Below, one piece after another: positions 1 through 9,139 of a DNA stretch of 25,870 nucleotides (position 1 is its first letter; each line of letters begins with the position of its first letter). The stretch is taken from contig JASCIV010000298.1 in NCBI GenBank assembly GCA_030374735.1, positions 1 to 25,870 of the forward strand, written 5' to 3'. The stretch is from Gracilaria caudata. Lineage: Eukaryota; Rhodophyta; Florideophyceae; Gracilariales; Gracilariaceae. The notes below the pieces were generated by a model, which was not told the origin of the DNA, made no database searches, and saw nothing but the letters and a program-made list of their open reading frames with translations. The translations under genes and the position numbers were made by a program.

Positions 1-57
1 CTCCCACGCCCTCGCCAACGGCCTCCGCCCCCAGCCCTCCGTTTCGGCCGCGTCGCT

Positions 58-1971
58 ATGGATGTGTCCGACCTGTTCGCGTCTGCGCCCGCGCACGTCT
101 GGCAACAACCGCCGCCGTCCGTCGCGGAGCTTGCCGCCGCCGCCGGCGACGCCGCCGCCTCCGCCGCTGCCGCTGCCGCCGCCGCTGCCGCCGCCCCATC
201 GCCTCCCCCCGTGCCCGCGCCCGCGCCCGCGCCCTTCTCGCCGACAGGCGCCGACGCCGCGCTACTGCACGACGCGCCGTTCGTGGACGACGACGAATTC
301 GCCGTCGATGCCGCCGCCTTCCCCAGCTTCGCACCGTCACCCTTCTTCGCGCCCGTCGATGAAGACCCAGTGTGGCCCGTGTGTGACGAGCCGCCGTTGC
401 TGCCACCCGAGCACGCCGTACCCGCCGCGTCACTGCCCAATCTATCGCAGAGCGGTTTGAACTCGCCGGCGCTGCCAATGATGACGGCGCCGCCGCCGCC
501 ACCGCCGCCGCCGTCCTTGTGCATGTTCGAGACGCAGCAGTTCTCAGGTGGGCTGCCGTTTGCGGAGCCGGCGTTGCGCTCGCAGCTGCAAGGGCAGGTG
601 CAACATTATCAGACTTCGCCTCATCAACGGTCCGTGTCTCCGTCTTCTAACAATAACCGCGTCACGCGCACGCTTTCGCGCACCACTTGTCACACCTCTT
701 CGCCTTCGCCTCCGGCTGTTGTTACCTCGCGCGTCAATAAGACGCCCAGGAAGAAGAGGCAGTCTTTGACGCGCGCGTCGCGCACGAAATCCTTACCGCA
801 TCTTGTAGTGCACCCGTCTCGCACCCAACAGCCTCTTCAGCCGCACCAACCGCAGCAACAACAACCGTGCCCGTCACCGCCGCCGCCGCCGCCGCCACCA
901 CAGCAACAACAGCAACGCCAGCGCCAGCTCACTCATCAAATCACCGCGCCCTCTCTCGCCAAATCACCGCCGCCGCAGCTATCAAGTGTCGCACAACTCT
1001 CTTCATCTCAAACCCCAACACTCGCTGCGACGCCGTCCACAACCAACTCCGTCCAACGCTCCCCACCTCGGACCCCGTACTCCACTGTCCCGTCGAAACC
1101 AATAGCTCTCATTCCTCCGCAACAACAGTCCAACTCTGCTGTCCATCCTCTCGCTAACAATTCTTCCCATCCCAGTCTTTCAGCTCAACTTTCCTCACAT
1201 ACCGTGCTCACTAATTCCGCCTCCCACCAATCAAAGTCGCAGCATAACACGGGCTCCATATCCACAAAGCATGCAGCCACTCAACCTGCCAAGCATGCAC
1301 GCGCCTCCAAACCGCGCGACAAGCTCTCGCGCGCCGCCAAACTTCTCAAATCGCGAACAAAACAGCAGCTGATCGAACAGATGCTCAACTGGGTCAGGGC
1401 ATCTGAGATCTCCGAGGACTTGCTGCGAGGCACGCTTGCACCCATCGATGTCGCGCACTACATATCCCAGTGCCGATCGCACTTTGAAATTGTGTATCAA
1501 CTGCTCTCGGATCGCCACACGCCTGCCGGCCAACAATACGATGCGCATGCGTATCAAAGATGTAAGAATGCGCTCATGTCGTTCAAGTCGCTAGTGATGG
1601 AGATCGGGCGCACGTTTGTTGAAGCGTCCGTGTGGATGGACGTGCTTCGCTTCTGCTTAATGGCGGCGCAGCTGAATGCGCAACTTCCGCAATGGCCTGA
1701 TCCCGCACACAATAAGAGCAAGTTGCAGCTACACAGCAGACTTGAGCAGTTTGCTACGCGTGCCATCAATACAATGACTAAGATGAAACACCCGCCTATT
1801 ATGGAAGCACATGACGCCACTACTCTGGTGGATCAGTATCGACCTTTGCTGCCGACCGTGGCCGCAAAGCTGGCAAAGCTGAATTCAATTCTTCGACCCA
1901 TGAATACTTTAATGCCTTCTGAGCAACAACATAGCTCTGAAAGACCAAACACTGAGAGCAGCGCCGCGTGA
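58..1971 (+). CDS. Low-complexity protein with C-terminal Cut8/Sts1-like domain (putative nuclear proteasome tether)
   Basis: This is a 637-residue single-exon frame. Residues about 24-420 are low complexity: poly-Ala and Ala-Pro runs, a run of eight prolines near 145, mixed Pro/Gln runs around 255-290, then Ser/Thr/Gln-rich sequence. A basic patch at about 228-244 (KTPRKKRQ, then RASRTKS) looks like a nuclear localisation signal. Residues about 423-620 form an ordered, mostly helical domain. It has the order I associate with Cut8/Sts1: a helix like KQQLIEQML, a YDAHAYQRCKNAL segment, and LPQWPDPAHN near 543 followed by a long helix. In fungi Cut8/Sts1 tethers the 26S proteasome to the nucleus. 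The long N-terminus is unusual, since fungal members are roughly 260-320 residues. The frame stays open from base 1 to the ATG at 58, so the true start could lie upstream of the window. The family call comes from pattern memory and is moderate; that the gene is real is near certain. Confidence 0.6.
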   Translation: MDVSDLFASAPAHVWQQPPPSVAELAAAAGDAAASAAAAAAAAAAAPSPPPVPAPAPAPFSPTGADAALLHDAPFVDDDEFAVDAAAFPSFAPSPFFAPVDEDPVWPVCDEPPLLPPEHAVPAASLPNLSQSGLNSPALPMMTAPPPPPPPPSLCMFETQQFSGGLPFAEPALRSQLQGQVQHYQTSPHQRSVSPSSNNNRVTRTLSRTTCHTSSPSPPAVVTSRVNKTPRKKRQSLTRASRTKSLPHLVVHPSRTQQPLQPHQPQQQQPCPSPPPPPPPPQQQQQRQRQLTHQITAPSLAKSPPPQLSSVAQLSSSQTPTLAATPSTTNSVQRSPPRTPYSTVPSKPIALIPPQQQSNSAVHPLANNSSHPSLSAQLSSHTVLTNSASHQSKSQHNTGSISTKHAATQPAKHARASKPRDKLSRAAKLLKSRTKQQLIEQMLNWVRASEISEDLLRGTLAPIDVAHYISQCRSHFEIVYQLLSDRHTPAGQQYDAHAYQRCKNALMSFKSLVMEIGRTFVEASVWMDVLRFCLMAAQLNAQLPQWPDPAHNKSKLQLHSRLEQFATRAINTMTKMKHPPIMEAHDATTLVDQYRPLLPTVAAKLAKLNSILRPMNTLMPSEQQHSSERPNTESSAA

Positions 1972-2349
1972 ACAAGGTGCTTTTGCTGTAGGTTTGTCAT
2001 CTTTTTAGGAGCGTTTGCGAGGTACACATCTGGCTTATTTCTATTTGTGGAGGCAATACTGATGCTCGCACTTTGAGGTGGAACAAGCGCTTACGCCTCG
2101 TTTTGCGAGGCAAACCGACAGGAGAACGCAAGGGAAGGGAAGAATGTCAAGCTGCATACATGTGACCGTGGTGAGCGAAATTTGTACAGGTTCGAATGGA
2201 TGGTCGCGGTCGGAAACGAGTAAACTTGTTAGTTCCCTTTGCAGATATTGCGCGATCTTGTGCTTAGTGCGTGTACACTTGATCTGTTCAGCGACGAAAG
2301 CGAACGCCTTCTACCGTAGAATCTACAGTGTAGATACGATCAACAACGG

Positions 2350-2355
2350 AATAAA
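2350..2355 (+). terminator. AATAAA polyadenylation signal candidate
   Basis: A canonical AATAAA hexamer lies about 380 bases after the stop of the Cut8-like gene, in the same orientation. It is the first such hexamer I see downstream and would give a 3' UTR of roughly 0.4 kb. A second AATAAA is at 2878-2883. The hexamer also occurs by chance, so this is suggestive only. Confidence 0.35.
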
Positions 2356-2546
2356 GCGTTTCTGGAATTGATTTGTATTCTCGGCGAACGCCAAGTTTGA
2401 TGACGACCGCGACGAGTCGTAATAGTCAGAGTTGGCGCTCGTGAAGTTGTAAACGTGGGCGTTGCAAATTTTGCACACTGGACACTGTGATCAAGAGTCG
2501 TCTCGGGCTACTTGCGGGGAACACGTCTACTGAACTGTTATGAAGC

Positions 2547-2554
2547 TATATAAA
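2547..2554 (+). promoter_or_regulatory. TATA-box-like sequence without an obvious gene
   Basis: TATATAAA matches the TATA consensus on the + strand. The next usable ATG, at 2652, opens a 26-codon frame only. It could serve an unrecognised spliced or noncoding transcript, or be a chance match. Confidence 0.2.
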
Positions 2555-3905
2555 CCATAATGTTAGCAAGGCAAAGCAACACATGTGAGAGTCACGAGGA
2601 GCACGACAAGAGTAAGCCCCATTCTGTTTACACAACTGAACTAGAAGAGCTCATGACGGATTGGGTCGCGACGTTCACAATCTACATACAATATCGTACA
2701 ATCGCAAACAAAGCAGAGAATAATGCACGATGAGGTTAGCTTGAGGATATTCCAAAAACACGAAAGCATCTTCTGGTTTGCCACAGCTCAGGCTGACGTG
2801 CGTGTCTTCACTCACACATTCCGGAGTTTTTGGGTAATATAGGAGTGGAATGGTGCTTAATAAGTCTGGAGCGGTACAATAAAGCATATCTTCGTCACAG
2901 CTGAGTCGAAGGGGGACTCGAAACACTTACCGTCAATGTGTACACTCCATAACTATTCGACGAGTATGACAAGCAGCTCTGCGAGACGTCTCGGCTCCGG
3001 GCAAGCCCATCTCAGCCACGACGACGTTCTCGACCAGAGGATTCGACTCTCAAGGTCCGCACTTTCTGCAGGCGGTTCCGGGGACTTTCACCCAAAGCGC
3101 TGCCGAAGACCGGCGATGATGAAAGGCCTCTGCATGGCAGATCCTTTCCGTTTGTGAAGCTTCGAAGGAAGTGCTTTGTCGTGCCCGATCAAAAGCTCCC
3201 CACGACGAGGACGAGCGATGCTGGGGAACTAAATATTGAGCCGCTCAAAGCCGCCACCCGCCGTCGAGCTGTAGGGCGTACACGTTGAACACCAGGGACA
3301 TAATCCCCACGTGTGCGACAGCCGTCGAGCCTGGATTCCAAGACCTGTGGGAGGGGCTTGTCCACGGCGCACAACCCTTTGCGCGCCCGAAGCGAAAACG
3401 CTGGATCGCGCCTGTGTGCCGTTCGAGCAGCTGTGGCGGCGACGCCAGCACCATCGCGCTCCGCGGCGAGGCGCCTTTTCGTCACCGCCGTCCGACAAGA
3501 CGTTACGAGCTCCGCCGGTCTCAGTTGATACCACCTTTCCGATTTGTCTCAACCACAGCAACCGCGCCCTCCACACACGCAGAGATGCAGCGCCGCCAAG
3601 CAGTGCTCTAGGGTTTGCCAACTGCAACACACGCAAGCTTATCGTTCTTACGTCGCCGATACATATTGGGCGTATCGTTTGGGAGTCCATCGACCGGCTC
3701 TCCCTCCCTCTCGCTATCTCTTTCTCGATACACATAGTGAACAGCCTCAAGCTGCACCACAGCAGACAGTTCAAGTATCACAACGCTGTCGGCTGTTGTT
3801 TCCACCCACAAAAACTTTTCCTCGCACCAAACCCGTGTCGTCTATTCTACTCTGTTCTACATCTGCGAAGGCGTCCTGCAACCCTCAAATCTCACCCATC
3901 CGAAT

Positions 3906-4787
3906 ATGCTAAACCCAGGCGGCTATCCGGGTTTCTACAATGCCCCGGTTACCAAAGTTGTCATCACTTCTGTCGTTTTATGCACTGTTTTTGGATCCAT
4001 CACTGATTCCCAACAGCGCTTGACGTTGCGCATCACCGATGTCATCCAAAGAATTCAAATCTGGCGACTCTTTTCTCACAACTTTGTCTTCACAACTCCA
4101 GGTGAATTGATCTTCGGAATGATTCTGTTGTACTACTTCAGACAGTTCGAGAGACAAACTGGTTCTTCTCGTTTTGCATCGTTTGCAATCATAACAGCAA
4201 TCTTTTACACCGCCTTGCTTGCGTCATTCCAGCTCATTCTGCCGTTCATAGAATTAGCGTCAGGACCTTACTCCCTTATATTCGCCTCGCTTGTTTTCTT
4301 CTTTTTCGAGACGCCAAAGTTATATCGTTTTGAGATTCTTGGAGCGCTAGAGTTCTCCGACAAAACGTTTGTCTACCTCTTGGCTACACAGTTACTGATA
4401 TTGTCGCCGTTGAAATCGCTCCTGCCGTGTGCAGCAGCAGTTCTTGCCGGAATTATGTATCGCATCCCCGTAATACGAGAGAACGCGGATATGCCTGATG
4501 TCCTTGTTTCATTCTGTTCGCGTTACGTGCTGCCGTTGCTAGGTACAACGAGACAAAGCAGTTCAAGGGCAAGATCGCGGCGGCACAATGATCCCGCCTC
4601 TGCGAATCTTAGACGACTGGAGGCCGCTGCTGCCCCTCCGCTGCAATCAACAACGCCAGAGGCTGAAACAAACCTAGATACTCTTGTGTCGATGGGATTC
4701 TCAGAAGAACAGGCAATGAATGCCCTACAAAGGACACAGGATGATTTGCAACGAGCTACCGAGCTCTTGCTGAGTGATGGAAGCTAA
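3906..4787 (+). CDS. UBAC2-like rhomboid pseudoprotease with C-terminal UBA domain
   Basis: The protein has 293 residues. Hydrophobic segments at about 15-32, 58-78, 90-113, 122-135 and 155-184 make a rhomboid-like membrane core. The WR pair typical of rhomboid loop 1 is at 53-54 (WRLFSHNFVF). Where an active rhomboid has its GxSx serine motif, this protein reads SGPYSLIF (119-126), so it looks catalytically inactive, as UBAC2 and derlins are. After a basic, disordered linker (214-250) comes a UBA domain at about 255-291 with the MGFS signature at 263-266 and a LLLS end; UBA domains bind ubiquitin. In animals UBAC2 is an ER membrane protein working with ERAD factors (gp78, UBXD8); a similar ER quality-control role here is inference. 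The ATG at 3906 gives a normal short cytosolic N-terminus ahead of TM1. Confidence 0.85.
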   Translation: MLNPGGYPGFYNAPVTKVVITSVVLCTVFGSITDSQQRLTLRITDVIQRIQIWRLFSHNFVFTTPGELIFGMILLYYFRQFERQTGSSRFASFAIITAIFYTALLASFQLILPFIELASGPYSLIFASLVFFFFETPKLYRFEILGALEFSDKTFVYLLATQLLILSPLKSLLPCAAAVLAGIMYRIPVIRENADMPDVLVSFCSRYVLPLLGTTRQSSSRARSRRHNDPASANLRRLEAAAAPPLQSTTPEAETNLDTLVSMGFSEEQAMNALQRTQDDLQRATELLLSDGS

Positions 4788-5524
4788 TACTTTCTTAAAC
4801 CTCAAGCTTGTGCTCTATTGCTATCTATGTTTCAGTCTCAAACTATGCGTGTTCTGTTTGCATATCTTGGAAAAGAGCTGCTACAGAGCATCAACAATGA
4901 CGGCCATGACTTGTGCGTGATATGTGAAGACAGAGATGACCATCTTTGCGTATCACGGGAAAGATGAGGGTGGAGATACGGCGCGTGGAGACGTATGGGC
5001 GAATTGGACGAAAGAGGCCATGTGGAGGTGGCACTTTGATGTGTGTGCGGGAACAGGATAACGAGTTTCTGCCTCCGATTAAAGAGAAGGGAGGATGGTG
5101 AGCGCATGTGGCAGCATGCGAGTACAAGCGGAGTGGCGGGGAGAAAGTTTGCAGACTGGTATTCCAGAACTCTCTTTGATTGATATCATTTTATCATAAG
5201 ATGATGTTGTCTTGATGGTGGATGATTTACTGACTGGTTCGCATCGTCAGTGACGGAGGCGCTTACGAGTGGGGGCATTGTAGATAGGAACGATGGCGAC
5301 TTCTGCTTAAAACCCCTATGCTGCACACAGATGGATCCTCAAGTGTGAATGTCTTCATTAGACTCCAAATGTGTGAAAGATGCCTTTACGAGTGCCTTCT
5401 ACATCGTTGTGAATATCGCCTGCGGATGCTACAAATGAAGCCCGAAGGATTGGAGTTCAAAGGGTTCTTTATTCCTTCTGTTCTTTGACTGCATATTGCG
5501 TCCAGCATTTGGGCACCTTTAAAA

Positions 5525-5546
5525 TCTCCTTCTCTCTCTCTCTTCA
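5525..5546. repeat. CT-rich microsatellite
   Basis: A short pyrimidine tract made mostly of CT dinucleotides sits in noncoding DNA. There is no link to a recognised gene. Confidence 0.6.
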
Positions 5547-6236
5547 AACTGCAACCCTTGATAAACCCGTGTTCTGCCTCACACTCTCGAAAACGTTCGC
5601 CCTTGCACGCAGATAAAGTAGACCTTCTCAGCCGAGTAAGTAAACCTGACCGAAATGCCAATTGTTCCTCAACTGGAAACACAGCAACGTCTAGGCGGAT
5701 TCTATACTCCATCTTTGCGAAAAGACTCGCAATTTGGACATTTTCCCGTTTCCAACGGCACCGAGGCCCATGACTTCGCCATCGCACTTAACTTCTCAAG
5801 GATCATACCTGAGATAGCTATAATCTTAGAGCACGGATCCTCTCGATTTGCTCAAGGGGAGAACACGTGATGAAGTTGCTCCGGATCGGAAGGCTCCTCC
5901 GACATCAGTCAGAAACGTTGACTAACTAAGACGATAGAAATTTGGGCGGCAAGTGTGGAAGTTCCACATATCTCGGTGATATGGTAGTAGACAGTCAAAA
6001 CAAAGAAGGCTTAGCGGCCCAACACTGGAAGATATGATTTAGTTCTTTGCACAGGAGTTGGTGGATGGTTACAACCGCTGTTTGCCCAGAAAACGTATGT
6101 GACCAACTCGTTTCTTCGTTTTATCGCTAAGGTTTGTACTTTCATGCGCTTGGCTCCAACTCTGGGCTGAAAAAAGTAATCCCCGTTCTCCAATATTGCG
6201 AAACACCAAGGTGCATCATCTGCACTTATTTGTATC

Positions 6237-6512
6237 TTATCTTCCGTGATCTCTTGGTTGAATATCCCTGGGCATAGCCTTTTCTTTGAGCATCCTCTCG
6301 AGGTCAGAGCCATTAAAGAGATCAGGGTTTGGCAGACCGCGACTTGGCATTCTGGCAGCTTTGTCCGTCTTAGAGTCCCGCACCATTGGCAAACGTTGCA
6401 GTTCTTCTATAGTCGGGAGTCTAGAAGAGTCAGGGGTTAAGGGACTCGATACTAAGGCAATAAACAGGGCTGAAACAAGGACCGGGGGGCAAGCAAACGC
6501 ATTTGTACGCAT
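6237..6512 (-). CDS. Possible small secreted protein (weak)
   Basis: A 91-codon frame is read from the ATG at 6512. Its N-terminus has signal-peptide form: MRTNAFACPP, then a hydrophobic core (VLVSALFIALV) and a small-residue cleavage-like site near SSPLT. The rest is polar, with LPTIEELQRLP and a LERMLKEK helix. I know no family for it. A second frame, 6011-6313 on the same strand and offset by one base, overlaps its end and continues with plausible protein sequence, so the gene could be longer through a frameshift or an unseen intron. The ATG at 6545, 11 codons upstream, would place a charged stretch before the hydrophobic core and is less likely. It may also be a chance frame. Confidence 0.25.
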   Translation of the reverse strand: MRTNAFACPPVLVSALFIALVSSPLTPDSSRLPTIEELQRLPMVRDSKTDKAARMPSRGLPNPDLFNGSDLERMLKEKAMPRDIQPRDHGR

Positions 6513-7360
6513 GCTGTGCGTTGTCTTCTTCCACGAAGCAACCATTGGTCTTGGTGGTCAGATAGCCCTTGGGGTTTGGGAACTCACTTGGAATGATTGG
6601 TATGAGAGCAAATACAAAAGAGAGTCATTAAGATGCGTTGTCTTCGTCTCCGGATTCCAGTACTGAGTACCTTGTAATCGTGAGAATGAGGCGAAAAGGA
6701 CTTGTACGTCGGGAGAAGTACGATTCTCCGCACCAAATCCAATCTGGATTTCCTTGAATACAGTTCGCACATATTTTTGCTCTGGACGTATTCATTCACG
6801 TACCCTGGTACAACGGTAGACGGTTCATGTCCGCGTACGTGCTTGGTGAGATATTTCACCGATATCCCAGTCGGACTCCGATTACATTACATGGATTAAC
6901 GGAGCTTCGATCCGACCGGCAAGAGCTGGGTTTCTTGAAGATGTCAAACTTTGAGACAGATGGTCCATGTTGCGCACTTTCCTTGCTCCGCCAAGGTATT
7001 TGTTTTGTGGTTCGCAAAGAGGTTGATGTAGATTCCAAAACTCCATAGATATCCTATGTGGCCGAGAAAACGTATGAAATTGACCGACGTAGAAGGGGTG
7101 GTTACTCCCTTCTTCTTTTTTCTTCTTAAGAAATCATAAGAATGTCGTCGTTGATTCCATTGTTACTATTTGCGACGGGAGGAACCTGCTCTTTGCGTTT
7201 TCAATTTGTCAATCTCCGTCCCATTCGGGATACGATCATGTCCTTGATATATGTAGAGCATCGCAGAGTAGATTTGAACAAAGAGGAGACGAAAGCATAT
7301 TCAAACAAGACTTCATTTTACATTTTCTATCAGCAAATTCTTTGCCAGCAAAATGTCGCC

Positions 7361-7789
7361 TTACTCGCTGCGAAGAGCATTGCGGAGTTCGAGGATCCTC
7401 GCATCACGTAATGTTACTTCATTGCGGAGAGCGAATCTTTGATCCTCAAGCTCCTCGACCCGCTTTGTTGGACTTTCGGGGTCGAGCCGCTTCAGCGACG
7501 CAAGCTCTTCTTGCTTACCCTTCAACTCTTGGAGTAGAGTATTCTCCATCTTAGAGAATTCCTCCTCCTGTTTATCCCAGATACCCCGCCACTGAGCTTC
7601 CCTCTCTCTCCATTGCACCTCTGCATTCGAACACGACCGTTCGAATTCTCGCAAGAGGGCAGAGAACTCCCCTTCTTTTTCTTCCAAGCTCTTCTTCACC
7701 TCCTTGGCACGCAGTTTTTGCCTGCGGCCGTTGTTGCAGGTCGTGCCCGCTAGGACCAACAACGTTATGTTAATCAATAATCCGAACAT
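7361..7789 (-). CDS. Small membrane-anchored or secreted coiled-coil protein, function unknown
   Basis: The protein has 142 residues from the ATG at 7789. Residues 1-16 are a hydrophobic signal peptide or TM anchor (MFGLLINITLLVLAG), followed by a short NNGRRQK basic stop. The rest (about 26-140) is almost wholly charged helix rich in Glu, Lys, Arg and Leu, including EVKKSLEEKEGEF, KMENTLLQELKGKQEELASL and RVEELEDQRFALRNEV, which predicts a long coiled coil broken once at DPESPTK. The frame also contains an ATG at 7903, but a TATA box at 7887-7895 lies downstream of it. Transcription starting about 30 bases past that box would exclude the 7903 ATG, so 7789 is chosen. I do not recognise a family, and nothing nearby suggests a role. 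Confidence 0.6.
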   Translation of the reverse strand: MFGLLINITLLVLAGTTCNNGRRQKLRAKEVKKSLEEKEGEFSALLREFERSCSNAEVQWREREAQWRGIWDKQEEEFSKMENTLLQELKGKQEELASLKRLDPESPTKRVEELEDQRFALRNEVTLRDARILELRNALRSE

Positions 7790-7886
7790 CTTGCGTGTAA
7801 TAATACCTGTGTTGTTGCAGATGTGGAGAATTGAGCGAAGGCGGGCGGCGGAAAAGGATGGATGGACAACTGGCTGAGCATGCCGC

Positions 7887-7895
7887 TTTTTATAC
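7887..7895 (-). promoter_or_regulatory. TATA box of the coiled-coil gene
   Basis: The minus strand reads GGTATAAAAAGCGGC here, a close match to the TATA consensus. It lies about 100 bases upstream of the ATG at 7789, leaving room for a 60-70 base leader. Its position argues against the longer reading frame that begins at 7903. Confidence 0.55.
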
Positions 7896-8720
7896 CGACT
7901 CAATGGGTGTCAGTTCGGACTTGGTGCAAAGGAGTTAGGTTTTGGAAACTCTCCCAGAACTGACAATCGGGGAGGTCAGTTTTGTTCTCCGTGGAACATC
8001 CACCGCAGAAGAGCTTAGCCGGGATGCATTGAGCTATTTGTCGATCTTTGAGGAAAGCTTATACATCGACTCCGACACAATTGCATTCTTGAGAAAGCAA
8101 AGCAGGGCGAGCTCGGTGTCGGTTCAGATCGCTTCCATTCCTAGAACGTGTCGAAGCGTGTCCACCGACATGCGACACAATCTACGCGGTTGTCTGCATT
8201 CTGTCAGAACTTGTACGAAGGTAAATCATAACACGCAGTACCAACATCATCTTGCCTGGAACCACGAAAGTTTTCTTCTTTGTCAATGGCTGTGCAAGCG
8301 GGTAGTTGCTGCATTTAAACGTTCACACTCTCGCTTCTGCGTGAAATATTTCTCATCAACTTTTTGTTTTCCTCTCCTGAAGAACAAGTCCTGATAAAAC
8401 CAATCTCCTCATGATCAAGGTAGCCTGAGCCTTTCTAATGCATGCAAGGGAACAGAAAACTGCTATCTGTAGATATCTGGTGCTAAAGCGATTTCCGTCG
8501 CCGAATAAACTGATGAATAGTTGGTTTCCCCAAAATTCTTAGGCTCGTGTCGCTTGTAGCACAGCGATGTAGGATGCCAAATTCTACCTTCGTATTACCA
8601 CATGTGTATTCAAAAAGGCGTCTCTCTCCGCGGTGCATCATGCATGGCACTGACGCGTCTGCAGCTACACTGTGGATTACCCCTGTAGCGTTCTCTTCAA
8701 GAGAATCTCTTGTATGATGG

Positions 8721-8751
8721 TTTTGAGACGCGCGCGAAGCGCGCGTCAAAA
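8721..8751. repeat. GC-alternating hairpin
   Basis: A perfect 9-bp stem (GACGCGCGC at 8727-8735 against GCGCGCGTC at 8739-8747) closes a GAA loop. With a GA bulge it extends through flanking TTTTGA and TCAAAA. Alternating CG on a stem ending in A/T runs resembles an intrinsic-terminator shape, but this is nuclear-type DNA and its function is unknown. Confidence 0.6.
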
Positions 8752-9000
8752 ACAATTTCATAAACATGACTTGAATCAATTCGATCGTCTGGGGAGCCCC
8801 GACGTAGTCGTTCGAATCGCTTGTAGGCCCAGCGATGCCAAAATCATGATGTTGATCTGAGGTGGCATGAGGGTAGCGTTCCTGTCTCGAAGGATTGTTG
8901 GATGTTCATGGGATTATTGGATACCTTCACGTTGGGCGCAGCAATGATCCGCAGAATGCGTCGCATCTGAACAAACTCTGACAAGTTCATGAGTAACATT

Positions 9001-9007
9001 TATAAAG
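9001..9007 (+). promoter_or_regulatory. Possible TATA box of the 933-residue gene
   Basis: TATAAAG lies 139 bases before the ATG at 9140, which would give a leader of roughly 100 bases. It is a single short match, so the evidence is weak. Confidence 0.3.
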
Positions 9008-9139
9008 TCCATCGGCGAGTTGTTTTGCTCTCTGCAATGGAGAATTCCGTCAACGGTATCCGAGAACCCCAAGCCCATGTCCATCTGGTCAATACTGGTA
9101 TTCAATCCGCTCGGCAAACTATAAGCAACCAACAGCCCG

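Larger units (their letters stand above)
1972..3905. other. Intergenic region without a convincing gene
   Basis: It holds the 3' end of the Cut8-like gene and the upstream region of the UBAC2-like gene. Short frames exist on both strands, up to 231 codons on + and 181 on -, but several overlap in different frames, are rich in Arg/Cys/Ser and match nothing I know. A TATATAAA string at 2547-2554 has only a 26-codon frame (ATG at 2652) after it. From about 3690 the sequence is pyrimidine-rich (CTCTCCCTCCCTCTC), as often seen in promoter or leader DNA. Confidence 0.5.
4788..7360. other. Gene-poor 2.6-kb region
   Basis: I see no recognisable protein family. Many short overlapping frames occur on both strands, the longest 133 codons on - at 5386-5787, and none has known motifs. 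A weak secreted-protein candidate at 6237-6512 (-) is listed separately. A CT-dinucleotide tract lies at about 5525-5546. A strong polypyrimidine run ending in AG at 7107-7130 looks like a 3' splice site. A spliced gene or decayed element could be hidden here, but I cannot resolve exons. Confidence 0.45.
7790..9139. other. Divergent upstream region between the coiled-coil and 933-residue genes
   Basis: It holds the TATA box of the minus-strand gene, a GC-rich hairpin at 8721-8751 and a TATAAAG string at 9001-9007. A + frame open from 7939 to 8394 has no ATG near its start and becomes Cys/Arg/Ser-rich towards its end. It might be an exon or a remnant, but I find no matching neighbour exon. Confidence 0.4.

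Noticed and set aside
2924..2931. GGTAAGTG splice-donor-like sequence on the minus strand
   Set aside because: No coding exon ends there and no convincing acceptor partner was found. A match of this length is expected by chance.
3229..3774. 181-codon minus-strand frame upstream of the UBAC2-like gene
   Set aside because: It overlaps several other frames of similar length, is rich in Arg, Cys and Trp, and has no domain or motif. It looks like a chance frame in GC-rich DNA.
7942..8394. 150-codon + frame
   Set aside because: It begins with TTG, has no early ATG, and its second half is Cys/Arg/Ser-rich. An exon cannot be excluded, but nothing supports one.
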